The position numbers and the translations under genes were made by a program. From contig CP036296.1 in the NCBI GenBank assembly GCA_007751255.1, forward strand, positions 4,030,001 to 4,094,000: DNA of 64,000 bases, read 5' to 3'. The notes below the pieces were generated by a model that saw only the letters and a program-made list of their open reading frames with translations, ran no database searches and was not told the DNA's origin. Source of the stretch: Engelhardtia mirabilis. GTDB taxonomy: Bacteria; Planctomycetota; UBA1135; GCA-002686595. Shown piece after piece: positions 26,556 to 36,023 of this stretch; the first letter of the stretch is position 1, and every line of letters starts with the position of its first letter.

Positions 26556-27911
26556 ATGCAAGCACGCACCTGGCTCGCCCGAGCCTGCGCCGTCGCCCTC
26601 TCCGCCCTCGCCCTGCTCCCCGCGCCGCCGAGCTCGGCCCAAGAGTCCCCTCCGCCGGGGCTCCCCCGCCCCTACGCCGTGCGGCAGGCCAACGCCGAGC
26701 GTGGGCACCTGGCCACGGTCGCCGCGCTCGAAGCCCTCGAGCCCGAGCTCGACGATGGCGAGCGAGACATGTGGCGCGACGTCCTCGCCACCGAGCTGAC
26801 CTTCGTCCACGACTGGCGCACGGCCCTGCACCTGGACTGCACCGCCTACGCAGCCAATCGGCCGAGCGGCGCCAGTGACCCCGGCACCGACGGCTTCGAG
26901 CCCACAGGTGCGGTGACCGCGATCCTCGAGGCGGCCCGCGGCAGGCGCGTGGTGATGCTCAACGAGGAGCACCGCAGAAGCCAGCAGCGCGCCTTCGCCC
27001 ACCAACTCCTGGGTGCGCTCGCGGCCGAGGGCTTCACCCACCTGGCCCTCGAGACCCTGACCCGCGACGGCGATGCGGTCAGCGAGCTCAACCGCCGCGG
27101 CTACCCCCTCGAGTCGGACGGCTTCTACACCAAGGACCCCGTGCTCGGCGACCTGGTGCGCCGGGCGCTCGAGCTGGGCCTGGAGGTCACCGGCTACGAG
27201 GCCGAGCTGAGTCGTCGTCCCCCCGAGGTCGCCGCCGACCCCCTGGCCGCCACCAACTGGCGCGAGGAGCGCCAAGCCGCGAACCTCGCCGCCATCCTCG
27301 AAGCCGCCCCCGAGGCGCGCCTGATCGTCTGGTGCGGGCGCCATCACCTCCTGGAGTCCGAGCCCTCCGAGGGAGGCGGCGATTGGACGCCCATGGGCGG
27401 CATCTTCAAGCGCACCACCGGCGTCGACCCCCTGACCGTCGACCTGATGGTCCTGACCGAGGCCGACCTCCCCGAGCGGGAGGGCCCGGCCTACCGCGCC
27501 CTGGTCGACGCGCACGCGCCCGACCGCCCGTCGGTCTTCCGCGACGCCGAGGGCGCGCGCTACAGCACGATCGACGAGCTCGACCTGATGGTCCTCCTGC
27601 AGCGCACGACCCTCGTCGACGGGCGCCCCGCTTGGATGTCGATGGGCGGCCTGCGCCAACCGCACGCCATGGACCTCGACGGCATCGGGCAGCGGCCGAG
27701 CCCCGGCGCACCCCTGGCTCTCGAGGCGCGCGTCGCGGGCGAGGCCGATGGCGCCGTTCCCGTCGATCGCGTCCTGTGGCGCGACGGCGAGGCGCCCAGC
27801 CTGATGCTGCGCCCCGGCCTCGACTACGTCCTGCGCCTGCTCGCCCCGGGCGACGAGGTACTCGCCTCCGAGCGCGTCGACCTCACCACGCCCTCGGCGG
27901 CCGGCGACTAG
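26556..27911 (+). CDS. Secreted Tiki/erythromycin-esterase-superfamily-like protein
   Basis: The protein has 451 residues. The signal peptide is at residues 1-30 (WLARACAVALSALALLPAPPSSAQ). The core has the pattern VVMLNEEHRRSQQRAFAHQL, then GFTHLALETL, a later VTGYEAE and LIVWCGRHHLLE. This is the order of conserved E/H residues in the Tiki/EreA/TraB/ChaN superfamily (EEH near the start, ET, then GxxH). Members include haem-binding ChaN, TIKI proteases and erythromycin esterases; I cannot assign the activity. The C-terminal about 100 residues are a separate beta-rich tail. The TAG stop (27909-27911) overlaps the stop of the convergent gene in the palindrome CTAG. Confidence 0.6.
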   Translation: MQARTWLARACAVALSALALLPAPPSSAQESPPPGLPRPYAVRQANAERGHLATVAALEALEPELDDGERDMWRDVLATELTFVHDWRTALHLDCTAYAANRPSGASDPGTDGFEPTGAVTAILEAARGRRVVMLNEEHRRSQQRAFAHQLLGALAAEGFTHLALETLTRDGDAVSELNRRGYPLESDGFYTKDPVLGDLVRRALELGLEVTGYEAELSRRPPEVAADPLAATNWREERQAANLAAILEAAPEARLIVWCGRHHLLESEPSEGGGDWTPMGGIFKRTTGVDPLTVDLMVLTEADLPEREGPAYRALVDAHAPDRPSVFRDAEGARYSTIDELDLMVLLQRTTLVDGRPAWMSMGGLRQPHAMDLDGIGQRPSPGAPLALEARVAGEADGAVPVDRVLWRDGEAPSLMLRPGLDYVLRLLAPGDEVLASERVDLTTPSAAGD

Positions 27912-28669
27912 TCGCCCGACTGCGCCTCGAGCTGGGTGATCTTCTGCTTGAGCCAGTTCTTCTCGTCGTCCAAAGCGTAGAGCTCGGGATACTCGTCGAA
28001 GGGCATCCAGGTCACGTCCACCACCGACTCGCCACCGGGGAGGACGTGCCCGGTGGCCATGGTCCAAGGCTCGCCATTACGCATGGCGATCTTGAATCCG
28101 AGCTCGGGATCGGGCATGCCATCGCCGTCGTTGTCGACTTCCATGTCGGCCGCGCGACGCAAGTACGTGCCCGCACCATCGGCGTAGCGTTCGAGGTGGA
28201 CGGATCGGCGCGTCTCCCTCAGGTGTACCCGCAACTGATCGTGGCGAGCGTCGAGCGCTTCGAGCTCCCATCCGTCGTACTTCAGCTCGAATTCGAGCGG
28301 GTCCACCGGCTGCCGGTACTCCGCTCGCCAAGGTTCGAGGGCCAGGGGTAGCTCCTCACCCAAGCGCCAGCGGGCATCGGGCAAGGACGGCGTGCCCTCG
28401 TCTTCGGCATCGAAGACCTCGCCCTCGAGTTCTGCAACGGCCGCGGGTTCGGCGTGGGCGGGTCGGCGTAGCCCCGCCGGGGTCGTGAACGCTCCGGAAG
28501 CCGCGGGTCGATCGGCGACGTGCGCCCGACCAGGCGACGCGGGACCTGCGACCTGCGCCGTGGACTGCCCGAGCAGGAATCCGATCCAAATGCCGAGCGC
28601 CAGCGCCGCGACACCGACCGCTGCCGTCACCCGTAGGGAAGTTCGCGAGGGGTGCTCTGCGGGTGACAT
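27908..28669 (-). CDS. Membrane-anchored protein of unknown function
   Basis: The protein has 253 residues. The start is the ATG at 28667-28669. One N-terminal transmembrane helix (VTAAVGVAALALGIWIGFLLG) is followed by a low-complexity linker rich in Ala/Pro. A beta-rich domain comes next; it contains NDGDGMPDPELGFK, which resembles a dockerin/thrombospondin-3 type calcium loop. The C-terminal NWLKQKITQLEAQ is a short amphipathic coil. No enzyme motif is seen. The stop codon shares CTAG with the convergent Tiki/EreA-like gene. The 257-nt gap upstream has no gene that I can support. Confidence 0.6.
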   Translation of the reverse strand: MSPAEHPSRTSLRVTAAVGVAALALGIWIGFLLGQSTAQVAGPASPGRAHVADRPAASGAFTTPAGLRRPAHAEPAAVAELEGEVFDAEDEGTPSLPDARWRLGEELPLALEPWRAEYRQPVDPLEFELKYDGWELEALDARHDQLRVHLRETRRSVHLERYADGAGTYLRRAADMEVDNDGDGMPDPELGFKIAMRNGEPWTMATGHVLPGGESVVDVTWMPFDEYPELYALDDEKNWLKQKITQLEAQSGD

Positions 28670-28926
28670 CAGGCGTCGTTGGGGAAGCTTGCCGAAGGAT
28701 GCAAACCAGTGGCCGCCCAGTCGCGACCGGGGAGCAGCAGTCTGCCCCCCCCACCGACGCTTTCAAGCCCACCGCTCGGTAGTGACCGTCGAGTGACTCG
28801 AAAGGCCCACTTGCCAAACTCGCCGTCGCACCACGACCATCACCAACCCGGCCTTCGGGCCTTGGTGCTGGATCGAGGTGAGACGTGCGGCTGGTACGGA
28901 CCACGGCTCCCTGGCGCTGGTGCGGC

Positions 28927-30909
28927 TCAAAAGCCGATCGCAGGCTGGGCGGCGGTGCCGAAGCGCAGTTGGTCGACGCCGACCACGAACAGCGGTTGGA
29001 ACCAGACCTCGACACCCGGCAGGAGACCCGCGGGGAGCGCGAAGTCGAAGGACGTCGTACCAGTCGACCCGATCGCGCCCAGGTCGGTGAAGACCGTGGA
29101 CGAGGGAGTCAGGTAGAGCAGACCCGAGAACGGGCTGACACTGACGCCGTCGGCCAGGTTGCCGGCGCCGATCAGGACGAAGGCTCGGTCGCCGGGATCG
29201 CCGGCGACGCCGTAGTGCATGTGGTTCGAGGGCGCCGGCGCGTTCTCCGGTCGCCACAGGGGTTCTTGGCCGTCGGGCCAGTCCTGCCACAGGAAGCCGT
29301 CGGGCAGGGAGCCGAAGGCCCACAGCTCGCCCGCGGCGTCCTCGAGCCAGGTGGCGCGCCCCTCGGTGTGCGGTCCGTCCGCGATCGCTCCAACGGCCAG
29401 GCTCGCCATCTGCCACTGGGCGGGCGCGGCGCTCCAGGCGCGGGCGGTACCGCCGGCGACGTCGACGGCGGCCAGGTGATCGCGACCGATCTCGAGACTC
29501 TCACCGGCGGCCAGCAGTCCCGCGTCGCGCCAGACTCCCGCGAAGGCGTCGAACACGGCCAGGCTCGAATCGGTTTGCACCGCGGCGATTGACGCGCCCA
29601 CGTGCAGGGACGTGGCGCCCGCGGGGAGGTCGCGCGAGACCCACTGGGCCCGGCGCGCGCAGAAGGCCCAGACCCGCGAGCCGTCGGCTTCCAAGGCCAA
29701 GGCCACCGTCTCGCCAGCAGCTACCGTCGCGCCGGGGACGCTCAACGGGCTGGCCCAGTTGCCCCGTCGCGGCAGGTAGGCGTGCAGGTCACCCACCGCG
29801 TCGCGCACCAGGGCGAAGGCGCGCGGACCGGGGATCGGCTCGTGGGGCGCGGGCGCCGAACGTACGTTCCAGCCCTCACCCAACAGTGCGCCGGTGGCGT
29901 GCAGCTCGTCGTTCGCGAAGTCGGTCAGGATCAATGTGTCATCCGCCGTCACGAGCAGGTCGAAGTCGCCGGGCCGCGAGACCCAGCCCAGGCCGCCGGC
30001 CGGCGCGTAGGTCTCGATGCGCCGCACCTCGACCACGTCGTAGACGGTCATCATGTGCCCGACCGGGTGCTCCTCGGTGGTGCCCGAGGGGTGGATCACT
30101 TCGCTCACGACCCACTCGCCGAGGAAGCCGTCGAACACCAGCGAGCGGTAGCGCTGCGTGACGAGCGTCTTCTCGCGGATGTAGCAGGCGTCGCGCATCA
30201 GGCGCGGGTTGGTCGAGAAGTGCGCCTCGGTGGAGACGGCCCAGGTCCCGGTGTGACCGGAGAAGGCCGCGTAGAAGGGCTCGCCCTCGAGGGTCGAGAA
30301 GTTGAACAGGCTGGCGATGGCCACGTTGCCGAAGGACTGGGCGTAGTCGCCGGTGACGGGCACGGCGAACTCGCCCCAGGTCCCGCAGCGCGCGCCGAAG
30401 GCGCTGTAGCCGTCGGGTCGCCGCACGCAGACCACGCCGTCGTCCAGGGCCACGTCGAAGGGGTCGAGGGTGAAGTTGCCCAGGGGCAGGTCGTGCCAAC
30501 CGTCGTGCAGGGCCGAGAGGGCGTGGGCGGTGAGCGCGCCGGCGTCGTCCTCGATCACCAGGGCGACCTCGTCGTCGACGCCGATCCAGGCAGTCCCCGC
30601 GACGGTCAGGGACTCGAGCGCACCGCTGCGTGCGTTCCAGGCGATGAAGGTGCCCGCGTCCTCGATCAGCGCCAGGTGCTCGGCCACGCCGTGCACGGTC
30701 GCGCCGCTGGCGGCCAGGTCGACCCAGCCGCTGCCGAGGGCCGCGAACCCGCGCAGGGCCGTGCCGTCGTCGTGGATCAGGATCGAGCCCGAGCGGTCGA
30801 CGCCGGCCAGGGGGTCGTAGGAAGTGGACGACCACTGGGCCGTCGCGGCGCTCGCCAGGGACGAGAGGGCGAGCGCTACCGAGCACAGACGCGACGAAGC
30901 AGCGAACAT
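28927..30909 (-). CDS. Large secreted beta-rich protein, propeller-like repeats and planctomycete-type C-terminal tail
   Basis: The protein has 660 residues. The start is the ATG at 30907-30909. The signal peptide is MFAASSRLCSVALALSSLASAATA. The body is made of many short beta repeats with aromatic Trp/Gly patterns (GSGWVDLAASGATVHGVAEHLALIED, DGWHDLPLG, GTWGEFAVPVTGDYAQSF), suggestive of propeller blades. The last about 80 residues (GDRAFVLIGAGNLADG..., ALPAGLLPGVEVWFQPLFV) look like the C-terminal domain of many planctomycete secreted proteins; the arylsulfotransferase at 54107 has a comparable tail. No catalytic residues are recognised. A -10-like TAGACT lies at 30971-30976, 61 nt upstream. 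Confidence 0.62.
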   Translation of the reverse strand: MFAASSRLCSVALALSSLASAATAQWSSTSYDPLAGVDRSGSILIHDDGTALRGFAALGSGWVDLAASGATVHGVAEHLALIEDAGTFIAWNARSGALESLTVAGTAWIGVDDEVALVIEDDAGALTAHALSALHDGWHDLPLGNFTLDPFDVALDDGVVCVRRPDGYSAFGARCGTWGEFAVPVTGDYAQSFGNVAIASLFNFSTLEGEPFYAAFSGHTGTWAVSTEAHFSTNPRLMRDACYIREKTLVTQRYRSLVFDGFLGEWVVSEVIHPSGTTEEHPVGHMMTVYDVVEVRRIETYAPAGGLGWVSRPGDFDLLVTADDTLILTDFANDELHATGALLGEGWNVRSAPAPHEPIPGPRAFALVRDAVGDLHAYLPRRGNWASPLSVPGATVAAGETVALALEADGSRVWAFCARRAQWVSRDLPAGATSLHVGASIAAVQTDSSLAVFDAFAGVWRDAGLLAAGESLEIGRDHLAAVDVAGGTARAWSAAPAQWQMASLAVGAIADGPHTEGRATWLEDAAGELWAFGSLPDGFLWQDWPDGQEPLWRPENAPAPSNHMHYGVAGDPGDRAFVLIGAGNLADGVSVSPFSGLLYLTPSSTVFTDLGAIGSTGTTSFDFALPAGLLPGVEVWFQPLFVVGVDQLRFGTAAQPAIGF

Positions 30910-30970
30910 GGCGAAACCTGTCAGGGGGGGGGCCGAGGCGGGAAGGCGGGGCGGGCAGTGCCCCGCTCCG

Positions 30971-30976
30971 AGTCTA
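30971..30976 (-). promoter_or_regulatory. -10-like TAGACT upstream of the 660-residue secreted protein
   Basis: Minus-strand TAGACT lies 61 nt before the ATG at 30909. The same hexamer occurs before the two divergent sulfatase-like genes and before the gene at 57815. Confidence 0.4.
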
Positions 30977-31051
30977 GGCCAGGGCAGGCGATTCGGCAGG
31001 AGGCCGGTTGGCCAGCTCTGGCGCGGCGCTCCCGGCCGCCACCGGGCTCGT

Positions 31052-32056
31052 TCAGCCGTCGCCGAGCTCGGCCGCCAGGGCCTCGCCGTAGGCTCGGCGG
31101 GCCACCGGGTGCAGGTGCGAGCCGTCGTAGAAGGCCCGGTCGCCGGGCGGCTCGTAGGGGATCGGGCCGCCGTAGGTCAGGCCGTCGACCGGCGCGCAGA
31201 GGGCCTCGAGCTCGCGCTCGAGGTCGGGCAGGGCTCCGTTCGCCTGCCAGGCGGCGCGCGTCGTCGGGGGCACGGGGGCGAGACGCACCTCGACCCTGGC
31301 CCCCAGGCGCCCGGCGGCCTCGGCCAAGAGCGGCAGGAAGTCGGCGGTGACCTCGGACACCATCAGGTGATCCAACGCCGTGTCCTTGTCGATTCGCTGC
31401 AACGTCGCGGCGGGTGCTGCGCTCGGCAGCTGCCCGCTGCCCCGCAAGCGCCGGTCCAGCTCACGCATGGCCTCGGCCAGCGGCCGCAGCAGGTAGCCGC
31501 GGCGCAGGTAGCTCGGCGGGTAGAGCCAACGCCGGCGGGCCTGGGTCTCGAGCTCGGCCACCAACTCGGGGCGCCCCAGGCGCTCGGACACGGCGTGGCG
31601 CTCCGCGGGCCGGTTGAAGATCGAGGTGAAGTACAGCTCGAGGAAGCGCTCCGAGCGCAGGTCGGCCTCGAAAGAGGCCGGCGAGAGCACGTAGACCACG
31701 CGCTCCACACCCCCACCGACGCCCCGGCGCGCGAGGGTGTCGGCCAGGCGCTGCACCAGGAAGGCGTTGCCGGCGGTGGACACCGACTGGTTGCTGGAGA
31801 GGTCCAAGACACCGTCGGGCACGGGCCAGAGCACGTCGTAGGAAACACTGTCGGAGAGCAGCACCACGCGGGGCGCGATGCGCGCGCCCTGCACCTGCGC
31901 CACCCGGGCGTCGAGCTCGTGGCGACCGCGGTGCTCGGGCAGGGCCAGCGCCAACAACAGCTCCACCACCACCGCGAGCACAGCGGCAATCACCAGGGCC
32001 GCGCGCGCCTTCGCGGCGCGCTCGGGGGGATCGGGGTTGGGGTCGTGGACGGCCAC
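31052..32056 (-). CDS. Membrane-anchored SGNH-like partner of the MBOAT acyltransferase
   Basis: The protein has 334 residues. The start is a GTG at 32054-32056. One transmembrane helix (ALVIAAVLAVVVELLLALAL) is near the N-terminus. The periplasmic domain has an SGNH-like block I (VVLLSDSVSYDVLWP, with SDSV instead of GDSL) and a terminal FYDGSHLHPVARRAYG (DxxH-like pair). This arrangement is that of AlgJ/AlgX/DltD-type proteins, which work with an AlgI-type MBOAT to put acyl groups on exported polymers. It is the last gene of the operon, 23 nt after the MBOAT gene, which supports the assignment. Confidence 0.68.
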   Translation of the reverse strand: MAVHDPNPDPPERAAKARAALVIAAVLAVVVELLLALALPEHRGRHELDARVAQVQGARIAPRVVLLSDSVSYDVLWPVPDGVLDLSSNQSVSTAGNAFLVQRLADTLARRGVGGGVERVVYVLSPASFEADLRSERFLELYFTSIFNRPAERHAVSERLGRPELVAELETQARRRWLYPPSYLRRGYLLRPLAEAMRELDRRLRGSGQLPSAAPAATLQRIDKDTALDHLMVSEVTADFLPLLAEAAGRLGARVEVRLAPVPPTTRAAWQANGALPDLERELEALCAPVDGLTYGGPIPYEPPGDRAFYDGSHLHPVARRAYGEALAAELGDG

Positions 32057-32079
32057 AGGTCTCGTGTGCGTTCAGGCGC

Positions 32080-33516
32080 TCAGAACTGGAAGTAGATGAA
32101 CTCGCCGCCGACGAAGCGACCGAACAGGCTCACGGCCAGGTACAGGCCGACCAGCACCGCCGCCCGCGCGCCCGGTCGCGCCGCTTCGAAGGGACTCTCC
32201 GCGTCGCCGCGTCGCCACAGGCCCAGGTCCCAGGCCAGCACGACCAAGGTCGCGCCCGCGGCGACGATCAGGCCGCTGGCCAGGTGCTCCGAGAGGGGCA
32301 GGCCAGCCAACAGACCCGCCTGCGTCGGCGAGAGGAAGCCCACGATCTGCGCCATGCTCTCGGCCCGGAAGAAGAGCCAACCGAGCACCACCAGTTGCAG
32401 GAAGCAGACCCAGCGCACCGCGGCGCCGAGCCGAGTGCTGGCCGGCCTGTAGCTCGGACGCCGCGACCAGGCCCGGTGCAGCGACAGCAGCAACCCCTGG
32501 TAGCCGCCCCACAAGACGAAGTTCCAGGCCGCCCCGTGCCAAAGGCCGCCGAGCAGCATGGTCAGCATCAGGTTGCGGTAGGTCACGAGGGCCCCGCCCC
32601 GGTTGCCGCCCAGGCTGATGTAGAGGTAGTCGCGCAGCCAGCTCGACAGGCTGATGTGCCAGCGCCGCCAGAACTCCTGGGGATCGCTGGCGAAGTAGGG
32701 CATGCGGAAGTTCCACGGGAAGCGGAAGCCCATGGCCTGGGCGCAGCCTCGCGCGATGTCGGTGTAGCCCGAGAAGTCCCCGTAGATCTGCAGGGTGAAG
32801 GCGTACACGCCGACGATGCGCGCCAGGTAGCCGACCTCGTCCCCACCGCCCGCGAAGACCGCGTTGACGGCCGGCGCCAGGTTGTCGGCCAGCACGACCT
32901 TCTTGAACAGCCCCCACAGGGCCAACTCGAGGCCCTCCAGTTGGTCGCTCCAGCGGAACACGCGCCGCGCGCGCACCTGGGGCAGGAACTCCGCGGCGCG
33001 CACGATCGGACCGGCGACGAGCTGCGGGAAGAAGGCCACGTAGGTGGCGAAGTCCACCAGGCTGCGCTCGGCCGGGATCGTCCCGCGGTAGCGGTCGATC
33101 GTGTAGGAGAGGGTCTGGAAGGTGTAGAAGCTGATCCCCACCGGCAGGATCACGCCCAGGGTCCACTCGTGCGCGCCCAGTCCCAGGCTCGCGAGCAGCT
33201 CCGCCGCGCTGGCGGCGAAGAAGTCGAAGTACTTGAAGAAGCCGAGCAGCCCCAGGTTCGACGCCAGGGAGATGCCGAGCACCGCGCGGCGCCTGGTCCC
33301 CGTCATGCCCGGCCGCTCGAAGGCCAGGCCGCAGGCGAAGTCGATCAGGGTCGAGGCCCAGATCAGGCCCAGGAAGCGCCAGTCCCAGTAGCCGTAGAAG
33401 AAGTTGCTCGCCGCGAGCAGCAGTAGGTTCTGCAGCCGGGGCCGCCGCCCCAGGGCCCAGTACACGCCCCAGACGAGGGCGAAGAACCACAGGAAGTGCA
33501 GGCTGTTGAACAGCAC
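32080..33516 (-). CDS. MBOAT-family O-acyltransferase, AlgI/DltB-like
   Basis: The protein has 478 residues with about 11-12 membrane helices. AlgI hallmarks are LPVGISFYTFQTLSYTIDRYRG (about 125-144), IYGDFSGYTDIARGCAQAMGF (about 244-264), FWRRWHISLSSWLRDYLYI (His287) and the catalytic His327 in LLGGLWHGAAWNF. The family transfers acyl groups, usually acetyl, across the inner membrane to an extracytoplasmic acceptor such as alginate, cellulose or teichoic acid. The acceptor here is unknown. The start is a GTG at 33514-33516. It lies between a cupin-like epimerase gene (53 nt) and the SGNH-like gene (23 nt) in one operon. Confidence 0.92.
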   Translation of the reverse strand: MLFNSLHFLWFFALVWGVYWALGRRPRLQNLLLLAASNFFYGYWDWRFLGLIWASTLIDFACGLAFERPGMTGTRRRAVLGISLASNLGLLGFFKYFDFFAASAAELLASLGLGAHEWTLGVILPVGISFYTFQTLSYTIDRYRGTIPAERSLVDFATYVAFFPQLVAGPIVRAAEFLPQVRARRVFRWSDQLEGLELALWGLFKKVVLADNLAPAVNAVFAGGGDEVGYLARIVGVYAFTLQIYGDFSGYTDIARGCAQAMGFRFPWNFRMPYFASDPQEFWRRWHISLSSWLRDYLYISLGGNRGGALVTYRNLMLTMLLGGLWHGAAWNFVLWGGYQGLLLSLHRAWSRRPSYRPASTRLGAAVRWVCFLQLVVLGWLFFRAESMAQIVGFLSPTQAGLLAGLPLSEHLASGLIVAAGATLVVLAWDLGLWRRGDAESPFEAARPGARAAVLVGLYLAVSLFGRFVGGEFIYFQF

Positions 33517-33569
33517 GGCTCGGGATCGTCAGCGTGTCGCGGGGGCCCCGCGGGGCCGCGCGCGTCGGA

Positions 33570-34109
33570 TCAGCCGCGCTCGACGTCCCACACGCTGGCG
33601 CCGAAGTGGTCCCAGGGCAGGCGGCCCTCGTCGCAGTGCTCGTCGGTCGAGAACTGCACGTCCACGAAGTAGACGATCACCGACGGGGTCGCCGGTCGCA
33701 GGTTCTTGGCGCCGTGGGCCACGCCGGGCGGGATCCGCACCAGCATCGAGCGGGTGTCGCCGAGCACGAGGCGCTGCACCACGCCCTCGGTCGGCGAGCC
33801 CTTCCGCACGTCGCCGACGCACAGGAGGATCTTGTCCGTGGGCGGCACGTACCAGACGTCGGTCTGGCGCTTATGCATGTGGAAGGCCTTGATCGCCAGG
33901 GGCTCCATCACGGAGTAGTTCACCTGGCGCACCTCGAAGCCCGGCAGGCCCTGGAGCTTGCCGCCGTCCAGGCGCCCCAGCTCGGTCATCGCGCCCCCGT
34001 CGTCGTTGAAGCGGCGCAGCTCGACGATCTCCAGCCCCTCGATCTTGGAGCGGGCGGAGTAGTCCTGGACGGAGTAGGCGGCCTTGGCGGCGTCGTTGAA
34101 CTCGGGCAT
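33570..34109 (-). CDS. RmlC-like cupin (dTDP-4-dehydrorhamnose 3,5-epimerase-related)
   Basis: The protein has 179 residues. The jelly-roll has motifs similar to RmlC: IKAFHMHKRQTDVWYVPP (His at the position of the catalytic base), KILLCVGDVRKGSPTEG, and SMLVRIPPGVAHGAKNL. It is about as long as RmlC (180-190 residues). True RmlC usually has RGLHxQ where this protein has KAFHMHKRQ, so sugar-nucleotide epimerase activity is only probable. I chose the ATG at 34109; an ATG or other in-frame start at 34148 overlaps a -10-like TATGCT (34144-34149). Its place in an operon with MBOAT and aldo/keto reductase genes suggests synthesis of a modified sugar. Confidence 0.72.
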   Translation of the reverse strand: MPEFNDAAKAAYSVQDYSARSKIEGLEIVELRRFNDDGGAMTELGRLDGGKLQGLPGFEVRQVNYSVMEPLAIKAFHMHKRQTDVWYVPPTDKILLCVGDVRKGSPTEGVVQRLVLGDTRSMLVRIPPGVAHGAKNLRPATPSVIVYFVDVQFSTDEHCDEGRLPWDHFGASVWDVERG

Positions 34110-34176
34110 GGTCGGGATGGCTTGGGGGGACGGAGCGCCCGGAAGCATACCCGCCGAGCCGGTCGGGGACCGCGGC

Positions 34177-34962
34177 TCAGGCTTCCTTGGGAGCTTCCTT
34201 CGGGGCGCCGAGCAGGATCCGGCCGTGTCGCACCACGTCGCCGACGATCGGCGAAAGGCGCCCCTCGCGGGCGAGCACCACGTGCATCCCCGCGTTGTGG
34301 CAAGCGTCGGCCAAGAGGCCCGATTCCTCGCTGGTGGTGTGAACCAGGGTCGGCGTCTTGATCCGGCGCAGGGCGGCGTCGACCAGGCCCAGGGCCATCC
34401 CGGCCTCGATGTCGAGGGCGCGCCGCTTGGGGCGTCCGCGCTCGTACAGCATGTCGTGCAGGGCCGGGAAGGCCTCGGGGTCGGTCAGCACGCTGACCAG
34501 CCACAGGTGGTCGAAGCCGATGGTCTCGAGGCGCACCAGGGGTTGGGTCGACCAGCGCGGCAGGCTCACGCCCAGGCGCGCCTCGACCGCGGCCAGGGCG
34601 CGGTTCAGCTCGCGGGTCTCGGGGCCATCGAGGGACACCACGGTCACCGCGCGCCCGACCAGCAGGGTCTCGGCCAGGATCGGCGCGATCTCGGCGATCC
34701 CCGCGCCGATGTAGAGGCTCGCGCCGGTCGGTGAGGCCGAGAGGCGCTCGACCACGTCGGCGGCGAAGCGCAGGGCGGCGTCGCGCTGGGCCTCGCGCTG
34801 CTCCTCGCCGAAGAAGTCGTCGCCGCCGTCCTCGCAGTAGGCGCGACCGAGCAGCTTCCAGTTCAGCTCGGACTCGATCTCGACGAGGGCGGCGCCGAAG
34901 CGCTCGGCGGCGGCCGGGGAGGGACCCGAGGAGGGTCGGGGCGTGGGGGGTGATTCGACCAT
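34177..34962 (-). CDS. Unknown protein with Rossmann-like glycine motif
   Basis: The protein has 261 residues. The start is the ATG at 34960-34962, 14 nt after the aldo/keto reductase stop. A central ASLYIGAGIAEIAPILAE and VTVVSLDGPETRELNRAL resemble motif I and motif II of SAM-dependent methyltransferases (Gly-rich loop, then an acidic residue at the end of the next strand), but the later motifs are not recognisable. The C-terminal half (LVHTTSEESGLLADACHNAGMHVVLAREG) could be a second small alpha/beta domain. I do not recognise the family. Co-transcription with the glycan-related genes around it is very likely. Confidence 0.6.
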   Translation of the reverse strand: MVESPPTPRPSSGPSPAAAERFGAALVEIESELNWKLLGRAYCEDGGDDFFGEEQREAQRDAALRFAADVVERLSASPTGASLYIGAGIAEIAPILAETLLVGRAVTVVSLDGPETRELNRALAAVEARLGVSLPRWSTQPLVRLETIGFDHLWLVSVLTDPEAFPALHDMLYERGRPKRRALDIEAGMALGLVDAALRRIKTPTLVHTTSEESGLLADACHNAGMHVVLAREGRLSPIVGDVVRHGRILLGAPKEAPKEA

Positions 34963-34976
34963 CGGGGACAGCTTTC

Positions 34977-35996
34977 CTACTCGCGCAGATCGAGGTCCAG
35001 GGCGGCGAAGGCGCGATCGATCGCGTCCAGCTCGTCGTCGCCCAACTCGAGCGCGCCGGCGCGGGCGTTCTCGTCGGCTTGGGCCGCCTTGCGCAGTCCC
35101 GCCAGGACGGTGGTGATGCCCGGTTGGGCGATGGTCCAGGCCAGGCAGGTCTGTGCCAGGGTGGCGTCGTGGCGCTCGGCGATGGGAGCGACGACGTCGT
35201 CGAGCACGCCGTTGATCGCGGCGCGGTTCTCGGGCCGGAAGGAGGCGCGGCCCGCGCGCTGATCGCCGGGGGGGAACTCGCGGTCCTCGCGCGCCTTGCC
35301 GGTCAACAGGCCCTGTTCGAGCGGGCTGTAGGCCAACACGCCCACCCCGCGCTCCCGGCACCAGGGCAGAACCTCGCGCTCGGCGTCGCGGTGCACCAGG
35401 TTGTAGCGCGGCTGGTTGCTGGCCAGGGGCACGCCCTTGGCGGCCAGGGCCGCCTGGGCCTGGTCGAGCACCGCCGGCCAGTAGTTCGACACGCCGATGG
35501 CGCCGATCTTGCCCGCGTCGCGCAGCTCGGCCAGGGCGCCCATGGTCTCGGCCACCGGCGTGGTCGGGTCGTTCCAGTGAACCTGGAACAGGTGGATGTG
35601 GTCGACGCCGAGGCGTTTGAGAGACTGCTCGCACTCGCGCTTGACCGAGTCCGGGCGGCTGTTCTTGTAGACCTTGACGCGCTTGCCGCCCTCGCCGGCT
35701 CCTTCGAAGGCCAGCTGGCCGCGCTCGGCCGGGTCGTCCCAGACCAGGCCGCACTTGGTCATCACGACCACGTCGTCGCGGCCGACGAGGGACTGCGCGA
35801 CCACGCGCTCGGAGCGCCCGAAGCCGTAGATCGGCGCCGTGTCTACGGCGGTCATGCCCGCGTCGTAGGCCGCGCGCAGGGCCGCCAGCGACTCCGCGTC
35901 GTCCGCGTCCCCCCACTGCCATCCGCCGATGGCCCAGGCGCCCACGGTGATGACGGGGACCTCGAGGTCGGTGCTACCGAGAATGCGCTTCTTCAT
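34977..35996 (-). CDS. Aldo/keto reductase
   Basis: The protein has 339 residues and is an NAD(P)H-dependent (beta/alpha)8 oxidoreductase. The catalytic tetrad is visible: Asp in AVDTAPIYG, Tyr in the same block, Lys in [11 protein letters not shown], His in [14 protein letters not shown] contacts are [21 protein letters not shown] and [15 protein letters not shown]. The nearest subfamily is the Tas/YajO/oxidoreductase AKR group. The start is the ATG at 35994-35996; longer frames run into the giant palindrome at 36024-36142. It is the first gene of the five-gene operon down to 31052. Confidence 0.88.
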   Translation of the reverse strand: MKKRILGSTDLEVPVITVGAWAIGGWQWGDADDAESLAALRAAYDAGMTAVDTAPIYGFGRSERVVAQSLVGRDDVVVMTKCGLVWDDPAERGQLAFEGAGEGGKRVKVYKNSRPDSVKRECEQSLKRLGVDHIHLFQVHWNDPTTPVAETMGALAELRDAGKIGAIGVSNYWPAVLDQAQAALAAKGVPLASNQPRYNLVHRDAEREVLPWCRERGVGVLAYSPLEQGLLTGKAREDREFPPGDQRAGRASFRPENRAAINGVLDDVVAPIAERHDATLAQTCLAWTIAQPGITTVLAGLRKAAQADENARAGALELGDDELDAIDRAFAALDLDLRE

Positions 35997-36023
35997 GAGT
36001 GGTGATCGGGGGCGCGAGGTGGC

